Source of the DNA: Haladaptatus halobius
GTDB lineage: Archaea > Halobacteriota > Halobacteria > Halobacteriales > Haladaptataceae
NCBI RefSeq assembly: GCF_020618475.1
Contig: NZ_CP085340.1
Coordinates: 62,001-126,000, forward strand
Length of the DNA stretch: 64,000 nucleotides
Direction: 5' to 3'
Part shown: positions 1 through 8,674 of the stretch, in pieces
Layout of the letters: each line of letters opens with the position of its first letter
Numbering within the stretch: the stretch's first letter is position 1
The notes under the pieces: generated by a model
The model's input: only the letters and a program-made list of their open reading frames with translations
What the model was told of the DNA's origin: nothing
Database searches by the model: none
Made by a program: the position numbers and the translations under genes

Positions 1-65
1 AATCCAAGTTAATAGAAGTGAAGGGCGATAAAATAGCGCGGACAGATGGCGGTGATAGCCAATGA
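1..65 (+). CDS. C-terminal end of an upstream gene, probably peptide ABC transporter ATPase (partial)
   Basis: One frame is open from base 3 to a TGA at 63-65 and reads about 20 residues ending in RTDGGDSQ. The stop overlaps the ATG of the next gene as ATGA, the usual sign of translational coupling. In oligopeptide/dipeptide ABC operons the DppD-type ATPase commonly precedes the DppF-type ATPase found next, so this tail most likely belongs to DppD. That identity is inferred from position only, as the tail itself has no diagnostic motif. Confidence 0.55.
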   Translation, partial: SKLIEVKGDKIARTDGGDSQ

Positions 66-1228
66 GTTCAGAGACAGCTTCGATGGTCGAGAGTCAACGT
101 GTACAATCAGATTACGAATCATTGTTCCACGCAACAGGTGTGAAAAAACACTTTACAACCGATACAGGACTCATTGACCGCCTGTTTGGTGAAGATGAGT
201 CGGTGAAAGCGGTCGACGGCGTCGATATCATGGTTGGATACGAAGAAACACTTGGTCTCGTTGGTGAGTCTGGCTGCGGTAAAACGACTCTCGGACGCGT
301 TCTCTCTCGGCTTTACGAACCAACGGCTGGTACACTCACTTTCGAGGGGGATGACATCACCCATCTTAAAGGCAAGGCGCTCAAACGCCTCCGGAAAAAC
401 GTGCAAGTGATCTTTCAGGATCCCCTCTCCTCACTCAATCCGCGAAAGACAGTTGGTGAAATCGTTGAGAAGCCTCTCAAAGTACACAACATTGATACCG
501 AGAGGGGAACACGCGAACGTGTTATCGAACTTTTCAAGGAAGTTGGTCTTCGGAAGTCCCATCTGGATCGGTATCCGCACGAATTCTCCGGCGGTCAGCG
601 CCAACGTGTTGGTATCGCACGCGCCCTTGCCGTCGAGCCCAAACTGATCATTGCGGACGAGCCGGTTTCAGCATTGGACGTTTCGGTGCAGGCTCAAATT
701 ATCAATCTGATGAAACGGCTCCAGAACGAGTACGGGCTCTCCTATCTCTTCATCGCTCACGATCTCTCCGTTGTCAAGCACATTTCCGATCGTGTTGCTG
801 TGATGTATCTGGGCAATATTGTCGAAACTGGACCGACATCGGACATCTTCGGCAACCCACAGCATCCCTACACACGGGCACTGTTGAACTCGATTCCAAA
901 TCTCGAGGGCAACGGGTCAATGCGAAAAAAGCCGCTGTCAGGTACTCCTCCGAGTCCTATTAATCCTCCCGAAGGCTGTCCTTTTCACACGCGTTGCCCA
1001 GAGTATATCGGCGGCGAGTGCGAGGGTTCGAAACCTGAGCTTCAGTCAGTGGCCCACGCAACCGGCACGATTGGGCAGACGATGGCAACTGACCATGAGA
1101 TCGAGGCGGTTAACGATGAACACCGGTCACATCTCGCTTCCTGTCACTGGTTAGGATACTCTGCAGACAAACGGCGGGCGCAGGATCCGTATGCTGGGGA
1201 GAACGATGGAGCTGAAAATGGGTTGTGA
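62..1228 (+). CDS. Oligopeptide/dipeptide ABC transporter ATP-binding protein (DppF/OppF type)
   Basis: Cytoplasmic ATPase that powers peptide import. Walker A GESGCGKTT lies at about residues 68-76, the ABC signature FSGGQRQR near 178 and Walker B ending ADEP near 200. The C-terminal oligopeptide-type extension is recognisable by PYTRALL followed by a Cys motif, GCPFHTRCP. At 388 residues it is slightly longer than the usual ~330, with an acidic C-terminal tail after the Cys motif. It overlaps the preceding reading frame by ATGA, so it is the last ABC gene of an operon running in from the left. Only this ATPase and the preceding tail are in view; permeases and binding protein must lie upstream. 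The family is clear; the substrate is inferred. Confidence 0.92.
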   Translation: MSSETASMVESQRVQSDYESLFHATGVKKHFTTDTGLIDRLFGEDESVKAVDGVDIMVGYEETLGLVGESGCGKTTLGRVLSRLYEPTAGTLTFEGDDITHLKGKALKRLRKNVQVIFQDPLSSLNPRKTVGEIVEKPLKVHNIDTERGTRERVIELFKEVGLRKSHLDRYPHEFSGGQRQRVGIARALAVEPKLIIADEPVSALDVSVQAQIINLMKRLQNEYGLSYLFIAHDLSVVKHISDRVAVMYLGNIVETGPTSDIFGNPQHPYTRALLNSIPNLEGNGSMRKKPLSGTPPSPINPPEGCPFHTRCPEYIGGECEGSKPELQSVAHATGTIGQTMATDHEIEAVNDEHRSHLASCHWLGYSADKRRAQDPYAGENDGAENGL

Positions 1229-1298
1229 CAAACAGATATCCATATATTTAATTTGTCTCATGGAGATGACGACCGAAACCACGATGGTGGGCTGCTGA

Positions 1299-2588
1299 AT
1301 GGCGGCAGATAGAAGCGATGACTATGCACAGCGTGCTCGCGAACAGCTTGGCTTTTCACGCTGGTGGCTCATTGTTGCCGCAGCGATTGCAATGGCTGTC
1401 GTCAGCCCATATCAATATGTTTGGTCTTCCATCGAGGGACCACTGGCGCGGGATCTCAACATCCCTCTCACCCAACTTGGCTTCGTGTTTACGCTTTTCG
1501 TCATTTTCCAGTCGGGATCACAGTTCCCGGTGGGGTGGTGGCGTGACCGACACGGCCCACGAGGGATAACACTTGCTGCTGCCGTGCTCGCTGGCGGTAG
1601 CTATTTTGGTCTCGCATATGCAACGGCAGTCTGGCAGCTTTATGTCTTGTACTCGCTTGGCGCGATCGGTGTGGGCATCGTCTATACGGTATCGGTGAAT
1701 ACGGCATTAAAGTGGTTTCCCGATCGACGCGGTCTCACCACGGGAACCGGTACGATGGCATTCGCGGGTGGTGCGGCACTCTTCGTTCCCTACGTCCGCG
1801 CGAATGCCTCCATCGGCGGCTATAGTGAGGTGCTACGAAACATGGGGTTCGTCATCGGTATCGCCATTTTCATCGCTGCATTTGTTTTGCGCGATCCCCC
1901 GGCAAACTGGAGTTTCCGTGACGACGCAGGTGAAAAGCACTACTCTCGGCAGGATTATACTTGGCGCGAGATTCTTGGCACATGGCAATTCTGGGTAATG
2001 TACGGTATTTTTGTCGCGGTGAGCGGGGCGGGCTTAATGCTTACAGCGAAGATTGTTCTGTTCGCTCAGCAGATGGAGTTGAACTCAGTGACGGCTACGA
2101 TGTCGGCGACGTTACTACCGATCGCTGGTGGTATCGGCCGTCTCATATTAGGAGACCTCTCCGATCGGGTGAATCGGCAGAAGGCGATGGCAGCGTCGTT
2201 TACGCTCTGCGGCCTCGGTCTGTTTGCAGTCGTCTGGTTCGGGAAAACGAACTCGAGTCTCGGTTTTGTCATCTCAGTTGTCGTAGCTACGTTTTTCTGG
2301 AGCCCTCAGTATACGCTTTTTCCAAGCCTCATAGCTGACTACTACGGTGAGACTCATTCTTCAGCTAATTATGCACTCCTCTACTCGGGCAAAATGTGGG
2401 GCGGCGTTTTCGGTGGCGCAGTTACTGCATGGCTTGCTACAGCGACGAGTTGGGCCACTGTATTCAGTATCGGCGGTGTGTTCGCCATCTGTGGTGGTCT
2501 GGCCGCACTGGTTTTGCGTTCACCGACGGATAATTCACAACCCACCAGTGATGTCGTTCGCTCGCCCACGCCAGGGAGCGACGAATAA
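1299..2588 (+). CDS. MFS transporter, OxlT/monocarboxylate-like
   Basis: A 429-residue polytopic membrane protein with about twelve hydrophobic segments, matching the major facilitator superfamily in length and layout. The first half holds the loop motif WWRDRHGPRG, a variant of the MFS motif between helices 2 and 3, and the second half has a matching GDLSDRVNR loop. The overall pattern resembles the oxalate/formate or monocarboxylate (OxlT-like) branch, so the substrate is probably a small organic acid; this is inferred. It follows the peptide ABC ATPase by about 70 nt. A polymerase fragment begins immediately after its stop, suggesting that the region just downstream was replaced by recombination. 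Confidence 0.85.
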   Translation: MAADRSDDYAQRAREQLGFSRWWLIVAAAIAMAVVSPYQYVWSSIEGPLARDLNIPLTQLGFVFTLFVIFQSGSQFPVGWWRDRHGPRGITLAAAVLAGGSYFGLAYATAVWQLYVLYSLGAIGVGIVYTVSVNTALKWFPDRRGLTTGTGTMAFAGGAALFVPYVRANASIGGYSEVLRNMGFVIGIAIFIAAFVLRDPPANWSFRDDAGEKHYSRQDYTWREILGTWQFWVMYGIFVAVSGAGLMLTAKIVLFAQQMELNSVTATMSATLLPIAGGIGRLILGDLSDRVNRQKAMAASFTLCGLGLFAVVWFGKTNSSLGFVISVVVATFFWSPQYTLFPSLIADYYGETHSSANYALLYSGKMWGGVFGGAVTAWLATATSWATVFSIGGVFAICGGLAALVLRSPTDNSQPTSDVVRSPTPGSDE

Positions 2589-2592
2589 TTGC

Positions 2593-3273
2593 TTGACACT
2601 GATAGAGGCAGAGGAACAAATGCCGCTGTCCAAGCTTGTCTCGCAGATTTCTAAGCAGGTCGAGATTCGTCCCGAACACGAAGCTCACTACGACTGGATT
2701 GCGTTTGTTCCGTTGCGCGATTCGGATGCTGGTGCCTTGACGAAGTACTTCGGGAAGTTCGCTGGTGAAGACAAATACAAGTATCAGGGAATTGAGTATC
2801 GTCAACGGAATACGCCGTCGTATATCGACGATGCGCAGAAGGCGCTGATTCGAGTGGTGGATGAGTATCGTGATCCAGAGGCGGTTTGTGAGGAACTGCG
2901 GTCGTGGGTTGATCGGCTTGAACGTGGGGCGATCGATCCAAGTGAGTTGGTGATCACGAATCGGGTTTCGAAGAAGAAGGAGGACTACACGCAATCGACG
3001 CGGAGTGTGGCGGCACTGGAGCGAGCGGCGGATTTGGGGTTGGGGCGTGCGCCTAGGCAGAGCGTGTCGTATGTGGTGGTTGATGATGCGAAGCAGTCGC
3101 GAGAGCGGGTGAAGTTAGCCAGTGAAGAGTTGAACGAGTATGATGCTGGATTTTATCGGGAGTTGTTGATTCGTGCAGCGGCGAGTGTGTTATCGCCGCT
3201 TGGGTGGCGTGAGAAACGCATTGAGCAATTCCTTTTAAGCCACGACGAAATCAGCCTCAAGTCGTTTCTCTAA
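2593..3273 (+). pseudogene. C-terminal fragment of family-B DNA polymerase (copy 1)
   Basis: The frame reads from LTLIEAEEQMPLSK to the stop, about 226 residues, and matches the thumb/C-terminal end of haloarchaeal type-B DNA polymerases. Recognisable pieces are the segment WIAFVPLRDSDAGALTKYFG, then ELVITNRVSK, QSVSYVVVDD and a terminal ASVLSPLGWRE. The exonuclease domain and the palm motifs (SLYPS, DTD) are absent, so it cannot be an active polymerase. The only internal ATG, at 2620, has no convincing ribosome site. The homologous frame starts within a few bases of the MFS stop at 2588, a sharp junction. A second, shorter copy lies at 8675-9004. Confidence 0.85.
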
Positions 3274-3340
3274 TGATTACCAGTTCAGAGGGCGGATTTG
3301 GTGCAGACTGTGTCCCATAGAACCAAAAGTCACGGCCTTG

Positions 3341-3370
3341 TTGAAACCCTCAACCAGTGATGGGTTTCAG
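3341..3370. repeat. Imperfect hairpin in short intergenic stretch
   Basis: TTGAAACCC at 3341-3349 pairs with GGGTTTCAG at 3362-3370 around a 12-nt loop. The surrounding 3274-3448 stretch has no gene. The context resembles stem-loops seen at ends of haloarchaeal insertion sequences, but that is an impression and not demonstrable here. It could equally be a transcript 3' end for the polymerase remnant. Confidence 0.3.
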
Positions 3371-3448
3371 CAGTCGTGCTGATTACAGAGCGCGTATTTC
3401 TCAGTCACTAATCGACCTAACTGTGACTACGATACGAGACTATACAGA

Positions 3449-3886
3449 TTACGAACGTGGCAGCGAGCGTCCGGATGATTCGGATTTGTGATCATGGCGT
3501 AGCCAAATCCCAGCCAGCAGAAAAAGCAGTGCTGCTGGCGCGACAAACGGGCCGATACTAGCTATACCGAGGAGCGTCAGCGCAAGTAGGGCGAGGGCAG
3601 TAAGCCAAACGAGGGAGCGGTTTTCGTTCCACGCTCCATAGCCCCCAATGAGGGCGAAGCCGAGGATGAACAGCGACCAGAAAACGAGTGCTGGGTCGGC
3701 CCCATTCACACCGAGGATGTAATCGATTCCAGACGGTTCCCGTACAACGCTACAGCCCCCGTCCGAAGTGCATACTTCGCTTCTTCCGAGTGGGACGAAC
3801 ATGAGACCGAGCGAAAGGACAATACCCAGTATCGAACCGAGAACCCCCGCTTTGGTACCCTTCGAAAATTGAGAATAGCGGGGCAT
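3449..3886 (-). CDS. Small integral membrane protein, unknown function
   Basis: A 145-residue protein with an N-terminal hydrophobic helix (about residues 13-34), an extracytoplasmic loop with two cysteines (VCTSDGGC) that could form a disulfide, and three further hydrophobic helices, ending in a basic/polar tail. The layout suggests four membrane segments. It is monocistronic; the PolB remnant lies on its 3' side and repeat copy A on its 5' side. I do not recognise a characterised family. It is credible as a gene because hydrophobic segments and charge bias are coherent over the whole length. Confidence 0.7.
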   Translation of the reverse strand: MPRYSQFSKGTKAGVLGSILGIVLSLGLMFVPLGRSEVCTSDGGCSVVREPSGIDYILGVNGADPALVFWSLFILGFALIGGYGAWNENRSLVWLTALALLALTLLGIASIGPFVAPAALLFLLAGIWLRHDHKSESSGRSLPRS

Positions 3887-4020
3887 TCTATCGATCAGAA
3901 GCGTTGTAGAATATTAACAATTTTTACAAGAAATGTAGTAAGTCTACCGAACAGCCGATTCAATTGGGTTGATACGGGAGAAATACCCAGTCTAATGAAT
4001 ACTTCCTCTATATCTCGCAC

Positions 4021-4430
4021 ACCATTCCTAACAGATGATTGGAAGGTGACATTCAACCGCTGACTCGTTTGTGTGGAACACGTCGGCACGTTCTCACTCA
4101 GGCCGTCCTCGATTGTTGCTAATGGAAGTAGCCGATTATACCGTTGTAATAGAGGGGAATCGCGAACGCGACCCCCTCCGTTTCGCAGAAAATGACGCAG
4201 AAAACGACGTACTCCACCGTAATCAACACGCTAGTACCACCATGGTTCACCGGCAGTGCGGTGTGAATCTCTTGTGGTGCCGCCGAAGCGGGGGTTCTCC
4301 GAACCTCCGTGATTACAACGTTCTAATCAGCGACCTCCGTTCGCTATGTCCGCGTTGGCTTCGTGGGCTCGCATCCATCCAGCTAGATCGGGATGCGCGA
4401 ACGTGATTTCGATGTGGTGGCTGCCGACCG
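4021..4430. repeat. Degenerate repeat family, copy A
   Basis: About 400 bp related to two other places in the window. Bases about 4021-4140 resemble 9746-9870 (copy B), and about 4120-4430 resemble 12995-13310 (copy C), with long shared words such as the stretch around 4175-4200. On the minus strand the right end (4327-4430) encodes the last ~33 residues of an unrecognised protein (IEITFAHPDLAGWMRAHE, ending NGGR). No complete gene lies within it, and the 3887-4450 interval holds nothing else that I can support. Confidence 0.75.
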
Positions 4431-4450
4431 TGTTAAGAACTTCAGGTAGC

Positions 4451-4945
4451 TTACTCACAGACGCATTCATGGCGGACTCGGACGAGATCGATAATATAGT
4501 TGTGTGTGTGAGTTGCTAATTTGAGAAGCGCTGTTGCTCGTTCCTGTGTTGCTAGGCCATCCTGATAGTACGTTTGCGCTCGATTCATCTGCCAGAGATC
4601 AACCAACCGAGTAGCAATTTCGTCACTGATAAATCCAACTTCTGCGCTCCACTGGATTGCAGTCGTATGTGATTGCGGTGGATTCGAAGGGTCGTGATGC
4701 CCTTCGTGAATCAGCCAGAAGAGGAGCGTCTTCTCGATCGATGTGAACGCTGCTTCGATCGTTAGTGTGTAGTACCCATCCGACAGTAGTCTATCTGCCC
4801 CCGAGAGGGATCGACACGCTTTGCGAAGCTGAATGAGACCCGCATCAGAAATATCGAGTCCTTCTTCCGGTTGCTGGCCACCTCTCCGGAATGCTTCTTC
4901 GGCCTCGGTGAGCAATAGCTCGATGTCCTCACGTTCAATGGGCAT
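4451..4945 (-). CDS. HEPN-domain protein (toxin partner of MNT)
   Basis: A 164-residue, mostly helical acidic protein encoded 3 nt after the nucleotidyltransferase gene, the standard HEPN/MNT two-gene arrangement. HEPN proteins are usually metal-independent RNases and act as toxins; the MNT partner neutralises them, in characterised cases by AMPylating the HEPN protein. The helix with MNRAQTYYQDG occupies the place of the RNase motif R-x4-6-H, but the histidine is not obvious here: Tyr-Tyr follows instead. The catalytic motif may therefore be a lineage variant, or the protein may be non-nucleolytic. Pairing is firm; activity is uncertain. Confidence 0.8.
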   Translation of the reverse strand: MPIEREDIELLLTEAEEAFRRGGQQPEEGLDISDAGLIQLRKACRSLSGADRLLSDGYYTLTIEAAFTSIEKTLLFWLIHEGHHDPSNPPQSHTTAIQWSAEVGFISDEIATRLVDLWQMNRAQTYYQDGLATQERATALLKLATHTHNYIIDLVRVRHECVCE

Positions 4946-4948
4946 GGG

Positions 4949-5644
4949 TTAGGCCTCCTCCGACTCGTCAGCAGAATACACCGCCGCTCGAACGCGTCGA
5001 AAGTCTTCACTTTGGTGTAAAATGAGCCCTTCGTCGAAGATCTCTCGAAGTTTCGCACCATACTGTGATGCGCTCTCTGGTGTTTCGACAAGCACTTCAA
5101 ACTCATATCGATCGCCATCAAACGATTGTTCCTCAAGACTCCGTGCTACTTGGTTTGCAATCCGTCGTCCGTAGGTGTGATTCCCGTCGATGATGATTAA
5201 GAGGTCGATGTCACTGCTTCGGTCGGCGGTTCCGCGAGCAACACTGCCGAAAAGGACGACACCCACGAGGGTGTCGACGTCATCTGATTCGGCAACCTGC
5301 TGCTGTAACTTGGTGAGAAATGCTTCGATCGGTTTCCGGAATTCACTCTGGGAAATTGAGAGGAGTGGATCCGGTTTTTGAAGATGGTCGTGATCGATCT
5401 GGATTTGAGCAGGACGCCCTGTTTCCAGTGTAACGACACCCAGTTGTTCGAGCAAGTCGACTGACCGAGAAATCGTTGAAATATCTGTCTCTGTTATGTC
5501 TGCGAGTTCCTTCTGGGTGAACCCTTGATGAGGTTCGTTCACGAGATGATGGAGGATATCTTGCATCGCTTGATATCGGAACACTCGCTCTTCCGGGAAC
5601 GGAAAATCGAGCACTATCCCCGATTGAGTTTGCATACTCCACAA
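4949..5644 (-). CDS. wHTH-fused minimal nucleotidyltransferase (MNT antitoxin)
   Basis: Two-domain protein of 231 residues. Residues about 20-80 form a winged helix-turn-helix (QKELADITETDISTISRS reads as the recognition region). Residues about 85-200 form a pol-beta-type nucleotidyltransferase with the hallmark GSVARG followed by DRSSDIDLL, the G-S-x10-D-x-D metal site. It precedes HEPN in the same transcript, spaced 3 nt. The fused wHTH suggests that the antitoxin also represses its own operon. An alternative is a housekeeping aminoglycoside-type nucleotidyltransferase, but the HEPN neighbour argues for a toxin-antitoxin role. Confidence 0.85.
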   Translation of the reverse strand: MWSMQTQSGIVLDFPFPEERVFRYQAMQDILHHLVNEPHQGFTQKELADITETDISTISRSVDLLEQLGVVTLETGRPAQIQIDHDHLQKPDPLLSISQSEFRKPIEAFLTKLQQQVAESDDVDTLVGVVLFGSVARGTADRSSDIDLLIIIDGNHTYGRRIANQVARSLEEQSFDGDRYEFEVLVETPESASQYGAKLREIFDEGLILHQSEDFRRVRAAVYSADESEEA

Positions 5645-5789
5645 GTATTTGCAGAATATGCAAAAACGTTGTGGTCGTACTAACGAAGGCGAGCTTCATC
5701 TCTTCGCAGTGGGTTTCTCACCGTGGTACACGAATAGTTCTCGCCTGGAAATGTCGTCATCGCAGTCGTATTCTGATGGACAGTCACTA

Positions 5790-5832
5790 GCGTTACACTG
5801 TCGTAACGCACACCGAGCGGACAGTGTAACGC
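5790..5832. repeat. 13-bp perfect inverted repeat, terminator or operator
   Basis: GCGTTACACTGTC at 5790-5802 is the exact reverse complement of GACAGTGTAACGC at 5820-5832, spaced 17 nt, and GTAACGC recurs in the spacer. It lies between the start of the MNT gene (5644) and the end of the symporter gene (5886), both transcribed leftward. It can serve as the symporter 3' end or as an operator for the HEPN/MNT operon. The rest of 5645-5885 holds no gene that I can support. Confidence 0.55.
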
Positions 5833-5885
5833 AAAATGAGCCCTTGTCACTGGATATTGTCGGTAAAAAAGGCGCATGAGAATCC

Positions 5886-7295
5886 CTATTCAGTAATCGG
5901 ACGAGATTTTGTCGTCCGATTAGTCATCCAGCTCACCACAACAATCGTAATTGCCGCTATTGGTGCAGAAGCAATTACAGCATTCAATTCGAATGGTTGT
6001 TCAAGAACTGTATCCCACAAAATTGTTACGATGAATCCGGTTGTCATACCAGTGACACCGCCAATTTTAGTCAATCGATCTCGCATGAGGAAGACTGCAA
6101 ACAATGCGGGAGTGATTGTTGCCCCGTATGCAGTATAGGCAAGGATTTGGATGGAGAGTATTGTTGGAAAATACTGTCCAAGAACAAATGCAAAGACACC
6201 AAGTACAACAATGGTGATACGTGTGAGCCAGAATACTCGCTGATCCGATGCGTCTGGGTTAATAAATCCACGATATAGATCCTGAGATACATTGGTGCTT
6301 GCAGAGAGAAGATAGGAATTCCCAGTCGTAATGATGAATGCGGACGCTGAAGCAAGAAGAATGCCACCCACCCAGCGTGGGATGACAGTCGTCATCGAAA
6401 TCATTGCCATCCCTGGATCGATATTTGGAAACCGAACACGAGCGGCAAATGCGATTATCGGGATGACAATGCCACCAACTGCAACACCGACAAACCATCC
6501 TATCATCCCTCGATTTGTTCCTTCATCAGACCGACCAGCGACGATCCGTTGGTACATGTTCTGGTCTGCAAGAATCAAGAGAAGCACTGGCGCCCAGTAA
6601 CCAAGGAACTGTAATCCAGTTAACGTACCAAACGGTTCCGTTGCTGTTTGTGGGACTTGTGTAGTAATGGAGTTCCATCCGCCGACACTCCCAAGTACAA
6701 AGGGTAATCCGATGAAGAGACCAATAAGCATCAAAAATGCACTGATCGCATCGGTGTATGCAACTGACATCAACCCGCCCAACATCGCGAGCCCGATGAT
6801 CATCACGGCCGCAATGAGTGTCCCGGTCTCAACTGAAATTCCCGTGGTGACATTCAGTACAAATCCGAACCCAATGAACTGATATGATACAATTCCGACA
6901 TATGCAATTGCGATAACAATAAGTCCGATCGCTTTGGCTTCTTTCCCAATTCCTTCGTCTAGAATCTCGGGGATCGTATATTTGTTATATCCTCGAATTT
7001 GTGGTGCTAACACGCGTAGAACCCCCACCCCGATAAGTGCAGCAGTCCCAAGCAAAAGTGCCGGCCAAATTCCAAACTGATACGCGATTGAGTTACCTCC
7101 GCCTGTAATACTGCCTGACCCCATCCACGTCGCCAATAGGGTTCCAGCAACGATTACAGATCCTAAGCTTCTTCCTGCAAGAAGAAAATCGTCGGCTGTA
7201 TCTGCTTTCTCATAGGCCCAGATGCCAATCCCGCTCATGATTACCAAATATCCTATGACTGGATATAGCAGTGTATTATCTGGTTGTACGGGCAT
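5886..7295 (-). CDS. Sodium:solute symporter (SSS family)
   Basis: A 469-residue membrane protein with about 13 hydrophobic segments, the length and pattern of the SSS family (PutP/PanF-like fold). The early loop DDFLLAGRSLG and the following glycine-rich helix (MGSGSITGGG) are typical of the family. The ATG is preceded by GGGAG at a suitable distance. It is divergent from the M24-fold hydrolase gene across a 137-bp intergenic region, suggesting shared regulation: the symporter would import a substrate with sodium and the hydrolase would cleave it. A proline, proline peptide or cyclic amidine compound such as creatine or ectoine would fit; this is inference. Confidence 0.9.
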   Translation of the reverse strand: MPVQPDNTLLYPVIGYLVIMSGIGIWAYEKADTADDFLLAGRSLGSVIVAGTLLATWMGSGSITGGGNSIAYQFGIWPALLLGTAALIGVGVLRVLAPQIRGYNKYTIPEILDEGIGKEAKAIGLIVIAIAYVGIVSYQFIGFGFVLNVTTGISVETGTLIAAVMIIGLAMLGGLMSVAYTDAISAFLMLIGLFIGLPFVLGSVGGWNSITTQVPQTATEPFGTLTGLQFLGYWAPVLLLILADQNMYQRIVAGRSDEGTNRGMIGWFVGVAVGGIVIPIIAFAARVRFPNIDPGMAMISMTTVIPRWVGGILLASASAFIITTGNSYLLSASTNVSQDLYRGFINPDASDQRVFWLTRITIVVLGVFAFVLGQYFPTILSIQILAYTAYGATITPALFAVFLMRDRLTKIGGVTGMTTGFIVTILWDTVLEQPFELNAVIASAPIAAITIVVVSWMTNRTTKSRPITE

Positions 7296-7432
7296 AAATT
7301 AGTCTCCCAGTAGAATTTCTCCTTCGATGAATTTTCCGCGGAAACTCCGTTCTATCATGCTTTTCCTGCTCATACCAGGCCATATCGCAGGGTTGAAAAT
7401 AAGTTTACTGTGTTTCGCATCTTGAACGCCGT

Positions 7433-8605
7433 ATGGACAAACTTCGCATTTCGAAAGACGAACACCAAGAACGAGTAGAATCATTGCTTACATCTGCGCA
7501 TGACGATGGCTATGATGGCGTTGTATTATTCGATGCACTAAACATCCATTATGTGACTGGCATGTTTCATCTCCCGACCGAGCGACCGTGTGCGGTCGGA
7601 GTGGTCGATGACCAGATTGAGATTGTCGTCCCACGGTTAGAACAGGACCATGCCGAGCGTGACGATTTCTTGATTGACGATGTTCACGTTTACTTCGATT
7701 ATCCACAAGGCAATCCGATGGAACGGATCGTCGAGATGTGCGATACCCTTGGACTTACAGATTCGTCGATTGCTGTCGATAGCGATGGGAGTCCACGTCG
7801 GAATGGCTATACTGGGCCATCACTCTCGAGTCTCATTTCGGGTTCTGTTGGCGTCGAAGACTATGTAACGACAATGCGAGAGCAAAAGTCTGAGACTGAA
7901 ATCGAACTCATCCGTGAAGCAAGTACTTGGGCACATTATGGCCATCAATTGCTGCAAGAAAAACTTGAGCCAGGACGACGACCAGTTACAATCAGTGCTG
8001 AAGTCGAAGCTGAAGGAACCAAGGTACTGCTGGATACACTCGGTGAGCGGTATGAGATGATGAGTTGGGCAAGTCCACTCCAATGCAACTTCACGACGGG
8101 TTCTGTTACTGTACGACCCCACAGCGTCGATCAAACAACACCAATTCGTGAGGGTGATAACATTGTCACCATCGTAAAACCGACTGTGGGTGGCTATACA
8201 ACCGAACTCGAACGGACACTAATCGTTGGCGAACCATCCGATGAACAGCGGGATTATTTTGCGATTATGCAGGAGTCACAGGAGATCGCGATTGACACCA
8301 TTGAACCTGGAATTCAATACAGCACTGTCGAAGAGGTCGTGATGGACTACTACGAAGAACAAGGTGTCCACAAATATACCCAGCACCACATTGGGCACAA
8401 TATCGGAATGGAAGGACATGAACGTCCGTTCCTAGATCGTGAATATGAGGGATCCATTTCGCCAGGGGAGCTGTATACCGTCGAACCGGGATTCTATGTC
8501 CCGGAAATTGGCGGCTTCCGTCACTCGGATACAGTTCTCGTAACTGTGAGTGGAACTGAAACACTGACATACTATCCTCGAGATATTGATCTTCTAATTG
8601 TTTAG
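7433..8605 (+). CDS. M24-fold hydrolase (Xaa-Pro dipeptidase-like, atypical metal site)
   Basis: A 390-residue protein with an N-terminal creatinase/prolidase domain (about 1-150) and a C-terminal pita-bread M24 domain. The catalytic-region motif HHIGHNIGMEGHERP is intact, as is TVEPG. However, the usual first metal-binding strand (D-x-G-x...Y-x-x-D-x-T-R) reads VKPTVGGYTTELERT, and the last Glu position reads FRHSDTV. At least three of five metal ligands thus differ, as in creatinase and ectoine-hydrolase-type members that work without the dinuclear centre. An AT-rich TATA-like box near 7397-7407 suggests a leaderless transcript. Annotation as a classical aminopeptidase would be risky. Confidence 0.82.
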   Translation: MDKLRISKDEHQERVESLLTSAHDDGYDGVVLFDALNIHYVTGMFHLPTERPCAVGVVDDQIEIVVPRLEQDHAERDDFLIDDVHVYFDYPQGNPMERIVEMCDTLGLTDSSIAVDSDGSPRRNGYTGPSLSSLISGSVGVEDYVTTMREQKSETEIELIREASTWAHYGHQLLQEKLEPGRRPVTISAEVEAEGTKVLLDTLGERYEMMSWASPLQCNFTTGSVTVRPHSVDQTTPIREGDNIVTIVKPTVGGYTTELERTLIVGEPSDEQRDYFAIMQESQEIAIDTIEPGIQYSTVEEVVMDYYEEQGVHKYTQHHIGHNIGMEGHERPFLDREYEGSISPGELYTVEPGFYVPEIGGFRHSDTVLVTVSGTETLTYYPRDIDLLIV

Positions 8606-8674
8606 ATATATACAAAGAAATGAATGCATGATGATGCATAGATCAATGATTTGGACGGGAAGTAGTTAGTTTTG

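Noticed and set aside
4071..4406. A + strand open frame of 111 codons inside repeat A (and its counterpart at 12908-13282)
   Set aside because: The frame is Arg/Asn-rich without protein character, differs between the copies, and conservation follows the minus-strand protein tail and hairpin instead.
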